From: Thalassovita gelatinovora
GTDB taxonomy: Bacteria > Pseudomonadota > Alphaproteobacteria > Rhodobacterales > Rhodobacteraceae
NCBI RefSeq assembly: GCF_001458355.1
Contig: NZ_CYSA01000016.1
Span: 213,113-277,112, forward strand
DNA: 64,000 nt
Reading direction: 5' to 3'
Shown here: positions 16,285 through 25,227 of the stretch, piece by piece
How positions within the stretch are numbered: position 1 is the stretch's first letter
Layout: every line of letters begins with the position of its first letter
Made by a program: the position numbers and the translations under genes
Notes under the pieces: model-generated
The model's input: the letters and a program-made list of their open reading frames with translations, nothing else
Databases searched by the model: none
Told to the model about the DNA's origin: nothing

Positions 16285-19200
16285 TCAGCCATGGAAAACG
16301 CTGTTGACCGCCTGTGCCAATTGCCCCACCCGGAACGGCTTTGTCAGAAGCTGGATATCGGCATTCACCGATCTGTTCTGCCGCAGATATTCCGCAGGAT
16401 AGCCCGACATGAAAATGAACTGCATGTCCGGGCTGTTTGCCCTGACTTGGGCCGCGAATTCCGGCCCGCTGATCCCGCCGGGCAAGACGACGTCAGACAG
16501 GATAAGACGGATACCCGGCATCGCAGCAAGCGTGCGCTGCGCCTCGTCGGTATTTTGCGCCATCACGACGGTATACCCAAGCTTGCGCAGCATCCGTCCG
16601 GTGATCGTTCGGACCTCGCTTTCGTCCTCAAGAACCAACACGGTTTCGCCTTGGCCTTTGGGGATATCCTGTGTCTTGACGCGCATACGCCGTCCACTGT
16701 TCGCCTCTGCTTTGGGTAGGAACAATTTGACGGTGGTGCCCTCGCCGACCACGCTATCGATGATCACCTGTCCGCCCGACTGACGGGCAAAGCCATAAAC
16801 CATCGACAATCCAAGACCGCTGCCTTCCCCCACCTCCTTGGTGGTGAAGAACGGTTCGAACACGCGTGCCAGTGTTTCCTTCGACATGCCATGCCCGCGA
16901 TCCCCAACCGACAGCATGACGAAATCACCGACCAACTGGTCGCTGTCCGGTTCGCCATCCGGTTCGGGCAACGATACGTTCTGACACGCGATTGTCAGCG
17001 GCCCACCGTCCGGCATCGCATGGCGCGCGTTGATCGCCAGGTTCAACAGCGCGTTTTCGACCTGGCCCGGGTCCGCAAGTGCGGGCCAAAGCCCCTCCTC
17101 TGCCTGGGATTGAATATCGATGGTTTCGCCCAGTGTCCGCTGCAACAGCGACAGCATGCCACCCACCAATTCCGACAGATCGATCTCTTCAGGTGCCAGC
17201 GGCTGTTGCCGTGAAAATGCAAGCAAACGCTGCGTCAGCTCCGCGCCCCGTTCGGTCGCGCGCAGGATTTGCGAAACCATCCTGGGATCGTATATCCCGT
17301 CATCTTCAAGAACTTCTGCATTGCCCTGAATGACGGCCAGCAGGTTGTTGAAATCATGCGCGATTCCACCGGTCAACTGCCCGACGGCTTCCAGCTTCTG
17401 GGCCCGCACAAGCTGCAATTCCGTTGCCTTGCGTTCGGTAATATCCTCGACAATCGCAAAATATATCGGCGGAGTTTCCGTCCGCGCAATTTGCAGACGG
17501 ATCTGGACATCGTAGAATGAACCGTCCTTGCGTTGATGCCTGATTTCAAATTCCAAAACCTGAACCCGCCCATCTCTAAGCGGTTGAATAAGGTCTAAAA
17601 AATCCTGCCTTGAATAATCCGGCTTGATATCGAAAGGCGACATCCCTTTCAATTCATCCATACTGTAGCCCAGATTTTCGCGGGCCCCGCGATTGACCAA
17701 GATGAAGTGAAGATCGTCGCCGCCGAAAACGTACACTTCGTTGACCGAATCTTCGATGATCCGGCCAAGGCGGGTGTTGATTTCCTCGGCCTGCATGCGC
17801 TCGGTCACATTTCGAACGGTGCCTTCAACCCCCAGAACCTCATCGTTGTCACCCAAGATGAAACGCGCATTCGTTTCGCCGACAATGACCTGCCCATCCT
17901 TGTGGCACAGCCAAGCGGGATAATTTCGAATGTGACCGCCCTGTTCATCCAAGGCTTGCAGGAAATGGTGACGGGCCTCGGAATCGAAATAGAGCGACTT
18001 GATCGGTCTGCCGATAAGGTCGTCAACCGAATAGCCAAGCAGATCCTGACAGGACGGCGATATCATCGTGATGCGCCCTTGTTTGTCTGATCGATAATAG
18101 GTTTCGTCGAGATGGTCCAGAATGCCGCGATAGGTCGCTTCACTCGCCCGCAATTCCTGCTCCAGCAGCTTGAAGTCGGTGATATCCTGAAGCGTTCCTT
18201 CCATCATCGTCGGTTCATCAGCGCGCCATTCCGGCGCGGCTTCCACTTCGTGCACAAAGCGAGTGACACCATCTTTACCGACGATGCGATATTCCAAAGT
18301 AATCGGATCAGGAGTTTCGCGCCGTGCCGACAGGGCCTTGATATACATTTCCCTGTCATCCGGGTGGATCAACGCGATGTCGTCTTCTTCGGTGTCGATC
18401 TCGGACATATACTCTTCGATCGTCATCCCGTGCAGCGCCGCGAATTCCTCGGTGATGAAGACGTTTTTGCCTTTTTCGAAATCCCAGATGTAATAGCCAA
18501 GCTTGCCGATATTCATCGCATGTTGCAGCCGCCGCTCGCTTTCGTGCAGATCCGCAGACCCAGACGCAACAGGATTTTCACGCAGTTCCTCCGCGTCCCG
18601 GCCTTGTCGATCTGCGGCCCGCAGCGCGGCAATCAGGCGGCCGGTTTGTTCCCGGCACAGCACCGCAAGGGAAATCATCGCCGCCCCGGCGACACCCGTC
18701 AAAACAAGCGAAACAGAAACGCCGGTCAGTTTCAGAAAATCCGCGGTCGTCGGCAACCAGCCGGGTAAACCGGGGCTGGCCGGAACGAAAACCCCGGCAA
18801 ACGCTCCGTAAAGCAAGAAGGAACCGCCAAGAATACGCGAAACCACCGGGGCAAACCCAAACGCCCGGCGCAACGCCAGCGCCGCCATGACCGCAGCCGG
18901 CAATCCAAGGACATAACGCGCAACAGCTTCGACGACCGCCAACTGGCCGCTGCCCGACAACAGCAACATCCCCCCGATCAGGCCGAAAAGCAGGTAAATC
19001 CATTTCGAAACAATTGGGACAGACTTGTCCGCCGCGGCCCATGGCCGTGTCACGCTCCGCCGGGAAAATTCGAAAAGCGACAGGAAGGAAACCACCAGAA
19101 GGGCCACCGCCACCCCGTTCAGCCATGAAGGCACGACATCCGCAACCAACCGCCACGCATCAACGAAACCCCGCCCCCCCTGAAACAGGCCGAACAGGCC

Positions 19201-19323
19201 CAGATAAGCAAAGTGACGGTTGACCGGCAGGTCTTCGATATCTCTGGGCTGCATCAGGGCAACAACGCCCACCCCCAACAGGCAGCTTCCATAACCCAGA
19301 GTAATCGCGAATTGATAATCCAT
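16285..19323 (-). CDS. Membrane multi-PAS hybrid histidine kinase
   Basis: A 1012-residue sensor. The N-terminal 210 residues form about seven hydrophobic segments. Three PAS/PAC units follow (the first with LGYYIWDFEKG; later ones with LDETYYRSDKQGRITMISPS and VNEVYVFGGDDLHFILVNR). Then come a HisKA domain with phospho-His in GGIAHDFNN, a HATPase domain (NLAINARHAMPDGG, GSGLGLSMVYG) and a C-terminal receiver with phospho-Asp in LSDVVLPGG and Lys in LLTKPF. This is the layout of a soluble-output or phosphorelay kinase. No cognate regulator is adjacent. The stimulus is unknown. The ATG at 19323 is preferred over an upstream GTG at 19338. Confidence 0.9.
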   Translation of the reverse strand: MDYQFAITLGYGSCLLGVGVVALMQPRDIEDLPVNRHFAYLGLFGLFQGGRGFVDAWRLVADVVPSWLNGVAVALLVVSFLSLFEFSRRSVTRPWAAADKSVPIVSKWIYLLFGLIGGMLLLSGSGQLAVVEAVARYVLGLPAAVMAALALRRAFGFAPVVSRILGGSFLLYGAFAGVFVPASPGLPGWLPTTADFLKLTGVSVSLVLTGVAGAAMISLAVLCREQTGRLIAALRAADRQGRDAEELRENPVASGSADLHESERRLQHAMNIGKLGYYIWDFEKGKNVFITEEFAALHGMTIEEYMSEIDTEEDDIALIHPDDREMYIKALSARRETPDPITLEYRIVGKDGVTRFVHEVEAAPEWRADEPTMMEGTLQDITDFKLLEQELRASEATYRGILDHLDETYYRSDKQGRITMISPSCQDLLGYSVDDLIGRPIKSLYFDSEARHHFLQALDEQGGHIRNYPAWLCHKDGQVIVGETNARFILGDNDEVLGVEGTVRNVTERMQAEEINTRLGRIIEDSVNEVYVFGGDDLHFILVNRGARENLGYSMDELKGMSPFDIKPDYSRQDFLDLIQPLRDGRVQVLEFEIRHQRKDGSFYDVQIRLQIARTETPPIYFAIVEDITERKATELQLVRAQKLEAVGQLTGGIAHDFNNLLAVIQGNAEVLEDDGIYDPRMVSQILRATERGAELTQRLLAFSRQQPLAPEEIDLSELVGGMLSLLQRTLGETIDIQSQAEEGLWPALADPGQVENALLNLAINARHAMPDGGPLTIACQNVSLPEPDGEPDSDQLVGDFVMLSVGDRGHGMSKETLARVFEPFFTTKEVGEGSGLGLSMVYGFARQSGGQVIIDSVVGEGTTVKLFLPKAEANSGRRMRVKTQDIPKGQGETVLVLEDESEVRTITGRMLRKLGYTVVMAQNTDEAQRTLAAMPGIRLILSDVVLPGGISGPEFAAQVRANSPDMQFIFMSGYPAEYLRQNRSVNADIQLLTKPFRVGQLAQAVNSVFHG

Positions 19324-19577
19324 ATGCCCTGCACACACTACTTGTCACAATCGATACACACCCAGTCTCAGTCTGGTGGTCATAGACTTGAAATTCTAGC
19401 GCAAACCGGGCCCCTGTGCCAGCTTTGCGCGGCGTCTGCCTAATACAGGGCAAAACCCGGCGCGGAAAGGTTCTACTGTCCTGTCAGTGCGTGGCACCTC
19501 CGGCGACAGCCCTTGAAGCCAGCCGAAAACGGGTAGAGGTTACACGCAGGCATTTTCCATCCTGACCGGGGCAAACC

Positions 19578-20525
19578 ATGACCGACGCGCACAGCCATTC
19601 CACCCATGACACCTTGGCCGATCCGCGCAATGACACGATCATGATCTATGTCGATGGCGCGATCGTCCCCAAGGATCAGGCCAAGGTTTCGGTCTACGAT
19701 TCCGGCTTCATGCTGGGCGACGGCATGTGGGAAGGGCTGCGGCTTTATGAAGGGGAATGGGCGTTTTTCGACGACCACATGGACCGGCTGTTCAGCGCCT
19801 GCAAAGCGGTGTCTCTCGATATCGGGCTGGATCGGGACGGGATTCGCGACATCCTCGACCGGACGGCGGCGGCCAATGGCATGGTCAATGACGCCCATTG
19901 CCGGTTGATGATCACCCGCGGGCGCAAGGCGAAACCGTTTCAGCACCCGCATTTGTCACAATGGGGTCCGACCATCGTCGCCATCGTGGAACATTCCACC
20001 CCCGCCAACAGCCTGCAAAGCCGGGGTATCCGGTTGGCCACCGTGCCTCAGGTGCGCGGATTGCCACACAGCCAAGACCCGAAGTTCAACAGCCATTCCA
20101 AACTCAACTGCGTCATCGCCTGCCTGCAAGCGGAACAGGCCGGTGCCGATGAAGGGCTGATGCTGGACCCGCATGGGTTCGTCAACACCACCAATGCCTG
20201 CAATTTCTTCATTGTGCGCAAAGGGGCGGTTTGGACCTCGACCGGGGACTACTGCATGAACGGCATCACCCGGCAGAAGGTGATCGACCTGTGCCACGCC
20301 AATGGCATCCCGGTCTTTGAAAGGAACTATTCGCTTTATGACGCCTATGGCGCCGATGAAGCGTTTTTGACCGGCACTTTCGGGGCCCAGACCCCGGTGG
20401 CCGAAATTGATGGCAAATCGATCGGCGGCGGATCGGGGGCCGGACCGGTCACCTTGCGCCTCCGGGATCTCTACAAGGATCTGATCGCCCGGACCGTGGC
20501 CGCGCAAAAGGCGCAGCGGGGCTAA
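19578..20525 (+). CDS. Class IV PLP aminotransferase (BCAT/D-amino-acid aminotransferase-like)
   Basis: A 315-residue fold-type IV aminotransferase. It shows the strand VSVYDSGFMLGDGMWEGLRLYEG, the probable PLP-lysine segment SHSKLNC, a downstream glutamate in GADEGLMLD, and the phosphate-binding TNACNFFIV and LTGTFGAQTPV. It would transfer an amino group between an amino acid and a 2-oxoacid. It does not have the length or N-terminus of IlvE proper. Its stop overlaps that of the convergent isomerase-like gene. A related pairing with oxo-acid metabolism is possible. Confidence 0.85.
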   Translation: MTDAHSHSTHDTLADPRNDTIMIYVDGAIVPKDQAKVSVYDSGFMLGDGMWEGLRLYEGEWAFFDDHMDRLFSACKAVSLDIGLDRDGIRDILDRTAAANGMVNDAHCRLMITRGRKAKPFQHPHLSQWGPTIVAIVEHSTPANSLQSRGIRLATVPQVRGLPHSQDPKFNSHSKLNCVIACLQAEQAGADEGLMLDPHGFVNTTNACNFFIVRKGAVWTSTGDYCMNGITRQKVIDLCHANGIPVFERNYSLYDAYGADEAFLTGTFGAQTPVAEIDGKSIGGGSGAGPVTLRLRDLYKDLIARTVAAQKAQRG

Positions 20526-21289
20526 ATCCCCTTGGCCCAGTCGAGCCAGGCCAAAGACGCCCCGGTATCGCCTGCGGGCCGGTATTCCGCCCCCAAGGGG
20601 CGGTCATATCCCACGTCCCGCAGCAATGTGAAAACAGAACGGTAATCGACCTCGCCATGATCGGGGGGACCACGATCGGGAACAGCGGCAAATTGGATAT
20701 GGCCGATCCAGGGTAGCAGCGTTTTCAACCTGCCCGCGACATCGCCCTCGGTTCGTTGCACATGGTAGCAATCGAACATCAATTTCAGATTGCCCGCCCC
20801 GACCGCACGGATCAGCGCCACCGCCTGATCGGTCCGGGTCAGGAAATACCCCGGCGCATCATCGGGATTGATCGGTTCGATCAGGATCGTGATGTCGTGC
20901 CGTGCGGCCCGCGCACAGGCATAGCGCAGATTTTCCGCGAACACCTGCGCCGCCTCCGCCCCGGTGGCTTTGCCCGCCATCACATGCACATGCCGGGCAT
21001 TGATCGCGGCCCCGTATTCAACGGCTTCGTCAATCGCTGCGCGCGCCTGCGGGCCGCGCCCCGGCAGCGCAGCAAGACCGAAGTCACCCGCAGCCACATC
21101 GCCCGGCCTTGTGTTCAAGGCGACCATTTCCAACCCGGTCTCGGACAGCGCCGCGATAACGTCTTCGTTGGCAACATCATAAGGCCAATGGCATTCGACC
21201 GCATCGAAACCCGCCCGTTTCGCCGCTCGAATGGCGGCGGGCAACGACCGGTCTGCCCATAAAAATCCCAGATTTGCCGAAAACTGCAT
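20522..21289 (-). CDS. Hydroxypyruvate isomerase-like TIM-barrel protein
   Basis: A 255-residue xylose-isomerase-like TIM barrel starting QFSANLGFLW. The two catalytic-type glutamates are in LIEPIN and GAEYRPAG; metal/substrate ligands include FDCYHVQ and HIQFA. This matches the Hyi/OtnI group, which interconverts hydroxypyruvate and tartronate semialdehyde or related C3-C4 sugars acids. It ends inside the last codons of the convergent aminotransferase (four-base tail overlap). The exact substrate is uncertain. Confidence 0.82.
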   Translation of the reverse strand: MQFSANLGFLWADRSLPAAIRAAKRAGFDAVECHWPYDVANEDVIAALSETGLEMVALNTRPGDVAAGDFGLAALPGRGPQARAAIDEAVEYGAAINARHVHVMAGKATGAEAAQVFAENLRYACARAARHDITILIEPINPDDAPGYFLTRTDQAVALIRAVGAGNLKLMFDCYHVQRTEGDVAGRLKTLLPWIGHIQFAAVPDRGPPDHGEVDYRSVFTLLRDVGYDRPLGAEYRPAGDTGASLAWLDWAKGI

Positions 21290-21328
21290 TGCCTGCGCCC
21301 CTGTTCCGTCTGGCGTGTCAAACGCTGG

Positions 21329-21697
21329 TCACGCCCCGCGCGCCATCACCAGCAGACCCAGCACGATCAACCCGATCCCGGTCAACCGGGTCGGATTGGC
21401 CGGTTCCCCCAGAACCAGAATCCCCGACATCACCACCAGAACGAAACTGATCGACACGAACGGATAGGCCAGCGACAGATCAAGCTGCCGCAAGGCGAAC
21501 AGCCACAGCACCACGCTGACCCCATAAAGCGCCAATCCCAGCAGCACGAAGGGGGAAAACAGCATCCCCATGACCTTCATCACCAAACCGGCGGTTTCGC
21601 TGAACACCACCCGTGACACCCCGTGTTTAAAAGACGTCTGCGCCATCGCCGACAGGATCACGCTGGCAATGACAAGAACGAAGTTGGGCAAGGTCAC
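21329..21697 (-). CDS. SMR/EamA-type four-helix transporter, candidate lipid-sugar flippase
   Basis: A 122-residue protein of four membrane helices, the size of EmrE or ArnE/ArnF subunits. Family-like features are the SAMAQTSFKHG loop, LALAYPF-like LSLAYPFVSISFV and a closing GIGLIVLGL helix. The GTG at 21697 overlaps the TGA of the HAD-UbiA gene (GTGA), so the two are translationally coupled; a longer frame to 21880 simply runs antisense-like through that gene. Coupling to a polyprenyl-phosphate transferase suggests a flippase for the lipid-linked sugar, not a drug pump. Confidence 0.75.
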   Translation of the reverse strand: MTLPNFVLVIASVILSAMAQTSFKHGVSRVVFSETAGLVMKVMGMLFSPFVLLGLALYGVSVVLWLFALRQLDLSLAYPFVSISFVLVVMSGILVLGEPANPTRLTGIGLIVLGLLVMARGA

Positions 21698-23163
21698 GGT
21701 AACATCCAATCCAAATTGATATAACGGGCCGACAGGACAACGGCCAAAACGATCAGACCCGACACCCGGCTGATCCGGTCTTTGAGGGCAAAGGCCACCG
21801 GATCGTCTCCGATCTGATCGCGGTTGGCCCACATCCAGGCGCGATAGGTCCAGAACATCATCACCGGCAGCACCAGCCACAGCAAACCCGGTGCCTGATA
21901 CTGTTCTTGCACGGCGTTGCTACTGATATATTCCGCCATCGTCAGCAGCGACAGCGCGGCATTGGCGATACCGAATGTCTGCACGACATGCAGATCACCG
22001 GCATAATAATTGCGCGCCGGCAACCGCCCCGAGGACGTATCCCGCGCCAGTTCGATATAGCGTTTCATATAAGCCAGGCTAAGAAAGAAGAAGAGAGAGA
22101 AGGTCAGGATCCAGGGGCTTGGCACCACCAGAATGGCGGCTGCACCGGCAACAATCCGAATGGTATAAAGCACCGATAAAACCACCACGTCGATGGTGGA
22201 ATAGGCCTTCAGCCAGAACGAATACGCCTTGGTCAATGCCACATATAGCAACAGCACCATCCCGAACGCCACGCTGACCAAGGCAAAGCCGATACTCACC
22301 CCGGCAAGCAGCAGCCCCAGCGCCGCCGCCACCCCCGTTGTCGGTCGTAGCGCCCCAGCGGCGAACGGGCGTTTGCATTTGGTCGGATGCGCCCGGTCGG
22401 CATCGATATCAAGCATGTCATTGATCAGGTAAACCGCCGATGCACACAGCGAAAACGCGGCAAATCCCAGCGCCGCCCGCAACAGGCTGGCCGGATCGTT
22501 GTAAAGATGCGCAAACAGCAGCGGCAGGAACAATAACAGGTTTTTAGCCCATTGCTGCGGTCGCATCGCCCGCCACAATGCCGCCTTTGGGGCCTTGTCA
22601 TCCGCCGGTACCAACGTGACCGCCTCACCGGTCGCCAAGGCGCGCGCCTTGGCCGGAACCCGCGCAAAGCCGCGCCAGGCCGCATCGCGCCAGATCGGCA
22701 GATCGGCGGCGGAATCGCCCAGGTATTCGAACCCGCCCTGCCCCGCTATGGCCCGGATCGCGGCCAGTTTGGCAGCACCTTTCATATTGTGCCCCGGCTC
22801 CGACGCAATGATATCGTCGAACAGCCCGGTAAAATCGGCCACCTCTTGCGCCACTTTGCGGTCGGCCGCAGTGGCCAGTATCACCCGCCGCCCGGCCCGA
22901 CGCGCCGCTTTCACATAGGCCAGAACCGCAGGGTCGTACGGCAACAGATCGGCCCGGAATTCGACATGGTCGGCCAGCGCCCGTTTCACCCCGGCAACCC
23001 CGGATTTCAAGACGCCTGACAAAACCGCAGCGATTGCAACAGGGGATTTGAACGCCCGCACCAGCAATTCCTGCGCGACATCGGTCCGCAGCAATGTCCC
23101 GTCCATATCGACGAACAACGGCACGTTTTGACGTTCTGAATGGCTTTCTACAATGTCCGTCAT
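21694..23163 (-). CDS. HAD phosphatase-UbiA prenyltransferase fusion (polyprenyl-phosphate sugar synthase type)
   Basis: A 489-residue fusion. Residues 1-190 are a HAD-family domain with VDMDGTLL and a late GDSAADLPIW motif. Residues 200-489 are a UbiA-type membrane transferase with NDMLDIDADRAHPTKCKRP, the Asp-rich diphosphate site, and about eight helices. The same two activities occur in decaprenyl-phosphoryl-ribose synthesis: the UbiA enzyme joins phosphoribosyl diphosphate to a polyprenyl phosphate and a phosphatase removes the 5-phosphate. The fusion would do both. It is coupled to an SMR-type flippase and divergent from a GT-C transferase, completing a plausible lipid-linked sugar pathway. 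Substrates are inferred. Confidence 0.82.
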   Translation of the reverse strand: MTDIVESHSERQNVPLFVDMDGTLLRTDVAQELLVRAFKSPVAIAAVLSGVLKSGVAGVKRALADHVEFRADLLPYDPAVLAYVKAARRAGRRVILATAADRKVAQEVADFTGLFDDIIASEPGHNMKGAAKLAAIRAIAGQGGFEYLGDSAADLPIWRDAAWRGFARVPAKARALATGEAVTLVPADDKAPKAALWRAMRPQQWAKNLLLFLPLLFAHLYNDPASLLRAALGFAAFSLCASAVYLINDMLDIDADRAHPTKCKRPFAAGALRPTTGVAAALGLLLAGVSIGFALVSVAFGMVLLLYVALTKAYSFWLKAYSTIDVVVLSVLYTIRIVAGAAAILVVPSPWILTFSLFFFLSLAYMKRYIELARDTSSGRLPARNYYAGDLHVVQTFGIANAALSLLTMAEYISSNAVQEQYQAPGLLWLVLPVMMFWTYRAWMWANRDQIGDDPVAFALKDRISRVSGLIVLAVVLSARYINLDWMLP

Positions 23164-23323
23164 ATCAGCCTATTAATTCCAGCCTATCGAATAAAACTGC
23201 CAATTCCGCCATCAAAACCGGCATATCGGCCGAAACAGACGGTTTTCTTTGCCCGAATGACCCTGAATTGGTTACCAGTTGAATAGTAATATCAGCATCT
23301 CGAAAGTCATAACCGTGAATTCT

Positions 23324-25039
23324 ATGGGAAGTTTAGACAAAACTGCGGCGTTTATGTGCATTCTTTTGTTTGTCGCGGCTTTGTTGCTGCGGCTCGTCGG
23401 GGTCGATTACGGTTATTTCCACGGCGATGAGCGGGTCAATGACGCGGCCAAGGTTCTGACCGGCCAAATCGTGCCCGGTCAACATTTTTATCCTCCCTTT
23501 TTCACCTACCTCAACGCCGTGGCCTTGGCCGGGCTGTTCGTGATCGGCAGCATCGCCGGTTGGTGGGAAGGCGTCGCCGGGTTCAGGGCGCAATATTTCG
23601 CAGACCCGACCCTCTTCTATGTCACCCTGCGGAGTGTCACCGCATCGATCAGCGCCCTGATCGTACCGCTGTTTTTCCTCACCGCCCGGCATCTGAAACT
23701 GGACACCCCGCGCGCCTTGCTGGTGGCCCTGTTCGCCATGCTGTTTCCGCTCGCGGTTTTCATGGCCCATATCGCCAAGGGCGATACCGGCCTTGCCGCC
23801 GGTCTGATCGGTTGTTTCTGGGCGATGCTGATCCGGCTTCAGGCCAATCGGCCTGTACGATGGGACATTATACTGGGGCTCTGCGTTGTGCTGACGCTCA
23901 GTTTCAAACAATCCGCCGTCTTTGTGCTGGGACCATTGGCGCTTGGCCTGTTGGTGATGCTGATCCGGGCCGAAGGGCAAAAATCGGCGCTGACATCTTT
24001 CTTGCGGGTTATGGTCCTGGTGCTGATCTTGTGGCCGATCCTGAATATCGGCGTGATTCTTGATTTCAGGAACTTTCTGGATTTTCAACGCATTCAGGCG
24101 GTGATGTCGCTCAGTTCGGAATCGGGAAACGGGTTGGACGGGCTGACGACGCTGGCCAAACGCGCGATTGAAATCACCTTTGGAATGTCCCCGGTGATGG
24201 CCGTTGTTGCACTGCTGACCCCGGTTCTGCTGCTGCGCAAGGAATGCTGTTTGCCGCAAAAACCGGCGCTGCTGGTGATCTGGCTGTCGCTTGCCATCGG
24301 CACGGTCGCAACCGCGCTGATGACCGGCCCGCGCCAACCGGAACATTTGTGGATCGGCAACTTCACCGGTTTCCTGCTGCTGGCCGGTCTGGTGATCGCC
24401 GACCTGACCCGCGCCGACCGGCGGCCCGCGACGCGTATCGCGGCTGGCCTGCTGTTACTGGCCGCTCTCGGGCTATCGGCCACCGGCACGACCAAGACAT
24501 TGCAACAGGCGCTGGCCAAACCGATCCGGCAGGACGTCGAAACCTATCTGGTCAAAAATTACAGCGACCGCAAAATCATCACCTCACTGCATCTGGATTT
24601 GCCACAGATGAAAGAAGCCCAGCAGGCCGAACTTGATCGTTGGGACCGGTTGGCCCGCAAATACGATACCGATCTGCCGGAATTTTCTCAGGAACGCCGA
24701 ATTGCGCATTCCGCCCCGGATGCGCTTTATTTCGTCAACCTGCCCGGGGTGATGTTCGGATTGGAAAATGTCGATGAAGACAGTCAGGATTATCAAGTCA
24801 AGGCCCATGCCTGGCCGCTGCAAAAAGAAGAATGGGACCTTCCCTATTGGCTATCGCGCGGCTTTACCGTCTTCACGATTCAGGATTTCGAATATTATGC
24901 TTACAGCGCAAACCCTGAAATCCGGCGGGCGTTTTTCCAGACACTGAACCGGGACTGCACCCTCAAGCACAGCTTCCCCGCCGCCAAACCGCTTTATCTG
25001 GAACGCGAAGTCAGGATTTTCGACTGCGCCGGACCCTGA
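23324..25039 (+). CDS. GT-C fold membrane glycosyltransferase (ArnT/GT39-like)
   Basis: About 571 residues with roughly ten membrane helices followed by a C-terminal soluble domain of about 150 residues. The first periplasmic loop carries DYGYFHGDERVND, the acidic pair that marks GT-C enzymes using lipid-phosphate sugar donors. It would transfer a sugar from a polyprenyl phosphate to a periplasmic acceptor. The start is uncertain: TTG 23279, GTG 23315 and ATG 23324 are all in frame and none has a strong ribosome-binding site. It is divergent from the HAD-UbiA/flippase pair, which could supply its donor. Confidence 0.8.
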   Translation: MGSLDKTAAFMCILLFVAALLLRLVGVDYGYFHGDERVNDAAKVLTGQIVPGQHFYPPFFTYLNAVALAGLFVIGSIAGWWEGVAGFRAQYFADPTLFYVTLRSVTASISALIVPLFFLTARHLKLDTPRALLVALFAMLFPLAVFMAHIAKGDTGLAAGLIGCFWAMLIRLQANRPVRWDIILGLCVVLTLSFKQSAVFVLGPLALGLLVMLIRAEGQKSALTSFLRVMVLVLILWPILNIGVILDFRNFLDFQRIQAVMSLSSESGNGLDGLTTLAKRAIEITFGMSPVMAVVALLTPVLLLRKECCLPQKPALLVIWLSLAIGTVATALMTGPRQPEHLWIGNFTGFLLLAGLVIADLTRADRRPATRIAAGLLLLAALGLSATGTTKTLQQALAKPIRQDVETYLVKNYSDRKIITSLHLDLPQMKEAQQAELDRWDRLARKYDTDLPEFSQERRIAHSAPDALYFVNLPGVMFGLENVDEDSQDYQVKAHAWPLQKEEWDLPYWLSRGFTVFTIQDFEYYAYSANPEIRRAFFQTLNRDCTLKHSFPAAKPLYLEREVRIFDCAGP

Positions 25040-25084
25040 CGGACATTCCCCCGGGCGTCGCATTTTCTACAATGAGGGGGAGAA

Positions 25085-25161
25085 TGGTACCGCCTTCCCG
25101 GTTTGAACGGGAGACCTCTGGATCCACAATCCAGCGCTCTAACCAACTGAGCTAAGGCGGC
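25085..25161 (-). tRNA. tRNA-His (anticodon GUG)
   Basis: A 77-base cloverleaf on the minus strand: acceptor GCCGCCT/AGGCGGT, D stem GCTC/GAGC, anticodon stem CTGGA/TCCAG with loop TTGTGGA (anticodon GTG), T stem TCCCG/CGGGA with loop TTCAAAC, and encoded CCA. The discriminator is A73, and the base before the acceptor stem is T, so the usual G-1 of tRNA-His is not encoded. Loss of G-1 with A73 is known in a subset of alphaproteobacteria. Confidence 0.95.
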
Positions 25162-25188
25162 ACTGTCTGGGCGATTTAGCGTTGTTGA

Positions 25189-25208
25189 AACGGGATTGCA
25201 AGCCCGTT
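25189..25208 (-). terminator. Hairpin downstream of the GNAT gene
   Basis: AACGGG (25189-25194) pairs with CCCGTT (25203-25208) around an eight-base loop, about 20 bases beyond the GNAT stop on the minus strand and before tRNA-His. The U-tract is poor, so strength is doubtful. Confidence 0.4.
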
Positions 25209-25227
25209 AAAGCACAATTTCCCAGCT

